Shown: in pieces, positions 18,912-20,965 of the stretch | Numbering within the stretch: the stretch's first letter is position 1 | Layout of the letters: every line of letters begins with the position of its first letter | Source: Saprospiraceae bacterium UBA7328 | GTDB lineage: Bacteria; Bacteroidota; Bacteroidia; Chitinophagales; Saprospiraceae | NCBI GenBank assembly: GCA_002471345.1 | Contig: DKPS01000059.1 | Coordinates: 1 to 20,965 of the forward strand | Direction: 5' to 3' | Length of the DNA: 20,965 bases | Notes under the pieces: generated by a model | Seen by the model: only the letters and a program-made list of their open reading frames with translations | Databases searched by the model: none | Told to the model about the DNA's origin: nothing | Translations under genes and position numbers: made by a program

Positions 18912-20027
18912 CTAACTCAATACTTCATTTACTGGAGTAAAATCAATTCCAAATGCATCTGCAACACCTTTATAAACGACTTTACCCCTTACCACATTTA
19001 GGCCTTTCGTAAGTGCTTCATTTTGAATACATGCTTCTTTCCAGCCTTTATCTGCAAGTTGCACAGCATATTGCAATGTTGCATTCGTAAGTGCTGTAGT
19101 AGAAGTCATTGGTACTGCCCCAGGCATGTTTGCTACGCAGTAGTGTACAATATCATCAATAACAAAAGTAGGATCGTCATGAGTCGTAGGTCTACATGTC
19201 TCAATACATCCACCTTGATCCACAGCTACATCTACAAGTACAGTTCCTGGATTCATTTCTTTAAGCATATTTCTCGTCACCAAATTTGGAGCTTTGGCAC
19301 CTGGAATCAAAACAGCGCCAATGATCAAATCATGGTACTGTATCATTTTGCTGATATTATATTGATTAGAATGAACCGTAGTAATATTTGCAGGCATTAC
19401 ATCTTCCAAATACCGTAGTCTCTGTAAATTAATATCTAAAATGGTCACATCGGCTCCAAGTCCTGCAGCCATTTTTGCAGCTTGTGTCCCAACTATTCCA
19501 CCTCCAATGATCATTACTTTAGCAGGTGGCACTCCAGGGACACCGCCTAACAATATTCCTTTTCCACCCATAGGTTTCTCAAGATACTTTGCTCCTTCTT
19601 GTACAGCCATTCTCCCTGCTACTTCTGACATTGGAACTAAAAGGGGAAGACTTCTATCGGGTAGCTCTACTGTTTCATATGCCAAGCAAACAGCTCCTTT
19701 TTCAATCATTGCTTTTGTCAATGGCTCATAAGAAGCAAAATGAAAATATGTGAAAAGTAATTGATCTTTCTGTATAAGGTCGTATTCAGCTTCTATTGGC
19801 TCTTTAACCTTAATTATCATCTCCGCAATAGCGTAGATATCTTCAATATTAGAAAGGATATCAGCACCGGCTTCTACATATTTATCATCAGAAAAACCAC
19901 TACCTATTCCAGCACCAGATTGCACATAAACTTTATGTCCTCTGATTTCTAGTGCTTTTACTCCTGCAGGAGTCATTCCTACTCTGTTTTCATTCGTTTT
20001 AATCTCTGTTGGGATCCCTATTTTCAT
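18912..20027 (-). CDS. ald: Alanine dehydrogenase
   Basis: The enzyme interconverts L-alanine plus NAD+ with pyruvate, ammonium and NADH in the cytosol. The 371-aa length and numbering match the family closely: R15 and K75 (substrate binding), H96 (in TYFHFAS) and D270 (in VDVAVDQGG) sit at the residue numbers described for characterised enzymes. The NAD-binding Rossmann motif reads IIGGGIVGTQAAKMA (173-187), with the acidic D198 in TILDIN. These features separate it from transhydrogenase alpha subunits, which are homologous but lack several of them. It has 172 bp upstream without another gene and is probably transcribed alone, although I could not find a strong promoter. Confidence 0.97.
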   Translation of the reverse strand: MKIGIPTEIKTNENRVGMTPAGVKALEIRGHKVYVQSGAGIGSGFSDDKYVEAGADILSNIEDIYAIAEMIIKVKEPIEAEYDLIQKDQLLFTYFHFASYEPLTKAMIEKGAVCLAYETVELPDRSLPLLVPMSEVAGRMAVQEGAKYLEKPMGGKGILLGGVPGVPPAKVMIIGGGIVGTQAAKMAAGLGADVTILDINLQRLRYLEDVMPANITTVHSNQYNISKMIQYHDLIIGAVLIPGAKAPNLVTRNMLKEMNPGTVLVDVAVDQGGCIETCRPTTHDDPTFVIDDIVHYCVANMPGAVPMTSTTALTNATLQYAVQLADKGWKEACIQNEALTKGLNVVRGKVVYKGVADAFGIDFTPVNEVLS

Positions 20028-20199
20028 TCTTTTATTTTATACTTTTCCATAAAAAATAGTGCATGTAAATGACATTAATCTATTGAAATTTTGGACTAAT
20101 AGTTCCAGTTTCTAACTTTCTCAATTCTAGGGCTAAAATTAAAGGAATGCGTCTAAAAGAGATGTTTTTTAGGCAATAAGACTGAAAAAAACAAGAATT

Positions 20200-20965
20200 T
20201 TATTTTTTTATGAGGAATTTACACTTGCATCCGTCACAATTTTCATCTACTCCATTGTTATAAACTTCTTTTGCATTTGGATTAATAAGCGGATCAAGGT
20301 CATTGCAATCAGAGGATGCATCAAAACCATCACCATCCATATCCGTTTGACTTGGGTTCAAAATAATAATTCCATCACAATTCTCATCTATCTCATTACC
20401 AACTATTTCAGTAGCATTTGGATGAATAAAAGGATTTGCATCATCACAATCTATTGAAGAGTTATAAGAGTCATTATCATTATCAATGATTAAAACTACT
20501 CCATCACAATTCTCATCCGCATCATTATTTGGAATTTCTGTTGCATCGGGGTTTATCGTTATATCAGAATCGTCACAATCTATCGATGAGTTGAAGCCAT
20601 CCTCATCATTGTCAATTACCTCTATTAAGCCATCACAATTCTCATCTACATCATTATTTGGGATCTCCGCTGCATCGGGGTTTATTGCTGCATTTAAGTC
20701 ATCACAATCTAATTCACCTGAAAACCCATCTCCATCCTCATCAATAACTTCTTCAATGGAATTGTTCAACCTTGTATTCAATGAGCCCAAATTTTGAGTA
20801 GCGGAATGATAAAAATCGCCATAGCCCTCTACTTTTTTGGAAAGAAAAAGTATTTCTAAATCTGTCATAGGCCTATCCGTTAACACCACTACTTTCAATC
20901 CGAGCAGGTCTCCTATTTCATCCGGTATTTGATTAGACAAGTTCGAACTAAAAGTCTCCTTATCC
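20200..20965 (-). CDS. MopE-repeat putative metal-binding protein, N-terminus beyond the right edge
   Basis: The frame stays open through base 20965, so this is the C-terminal part (about 254 residues) of a larger protein. The first in-window start (TTG 20940) is probably not the real one. The visible N-terminal portion reads LSNQIPDEIGDLLGLKVVVL, which fits one plant-type leucine-rich repeat; the next 40 residues are nondescript. Then come four repeats with the pattern DxDGDGF-x-DCDD-x-INPxAxEIxNNxxDENCDG, as in the putative metal-binding (MopE/Cu-binding) family of secreted proteins. Each has two Cys and many Asp. The protein ends GCKCKFLIKK shortly after the last repeat, with no T9SS sorting domain. 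Secretion is likely but the signal peptide is out of view. Confidence 0.85.
   Translation of the reverse strand, partial: DKETFSSNLSNQIPDEIGDLLGLKVVVLTDRPMTDLEILFLSKKVEGYGDFYHSATQNLGSLNTRLNNSIEEVIDEDGDGFSGELDCDDLNAAINPDAAEIPNNDVDENCDGLIEVIDNDEDGFNSSIDCDDSDITINPDATEIPNNDADENCDGVVLIIDNDNDSYNSSIDCDDANPFIHPNATEIVGNEIDENCDGIIILNPSQTDMDGDGFDASSDCNDLDPLINPNAKEVYNNGVDENCDGCKCKFLIKK
20231..20750 (-). repeat. Four MopE-type repeats, 129-bp period
   Basis: The segment coding for ENCDG begins on the plus strand with near-identical bases at 20630, 20501 and 20372, exactly 129 bp apart. A fourth copy at 20231 is 141 bp away because of four extra codons (NPSQ). The two middle repeats are most alike, both containing NSSIDCDD. 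Third-base differences show that the duplications are not brand new. Confidence 0.85.

Overview
The window looks like chromosome from an AT-rich member of the Bacteroidota. The signs are a type IX secretion (T9SS) C-terminal sorting domain, a surface protein with the phylum's 'IPPRMT' N-terminal block, TAnnTTTG-type -7 boxes, little Shine-Dalgarno sequence, and the order rel-fur-purA. I could not compare it with databases, so no genus is proposed.

Layout. Left edge: a truncated tRNA-Leu(UAG) on the minus strand with its own promoter box. 305-4285 (+): bifunctional (p)ppGpp synthetase/hydrolase, a Fur-family regulator and adenylosuccinate synthase, that is, stringent response, metal or peroxide sensing and purine synthesis. 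4393-8374 (-): a two-gene surface operon made of a 962-residue collagen-like protein and a T9SS-sorted partner. 8614-11883 (-): a translationally coupled operon of an ATP-grasp RimK-type ligase, an AstE/AspA-type zinc amidohydrolase and a PBP4-type DD-carboxypeptidase. 12012-13514 (-): a beta-helix lipoprotein. About 13610-17237 (+): three envelope glycosyltransferases (polyprenyl-phosphate sugar synthase-like GT2, processive GT2, GT-C integral membrane enzyme), meeting a convergent GT39/ArnT-like transferase (17243-18820, -). 18912-20027 (-): alanine dehydrogenase. Right edge: the C-terminal part of a MopE-repeat metal-binding protein (-) whose N-terminus lies outside the window.

How the genes may work together. 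Much of the window concerns the cell envelope: a long secreted fibre with a sorted partner, a lipoprotein, a DD-peptidase, and a set of transferases in which a Dpm-like enzyme could supply the lipid-linked sugar used by the GT-C enzymes. The rel-purA pairing is metabolically sensible because ppGpp is a known inhibitor of PurA.

The most unusual points are: a GT2 gene with no ATG, GTG or TTG start upstream of its conserved core; a collagen-like gene built from recent internal duplications, with two Cys-bracketed Asp-rich modules and a single-base Gly-to-Val break in the triplet pattern; the RimK-AspA-DacB coupling; and a MopE array with a 129-bp period. I see no CRISPR array, transposase, integrase, phage gene or clear anti-phage system. 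No gene-free stretch exceeds 300 bases. The longest are 8375-8613 (upstream of the collagen operon) and 74-304 (upstream of rel); apart from the tRNA promoter box I see nothing definite in them.
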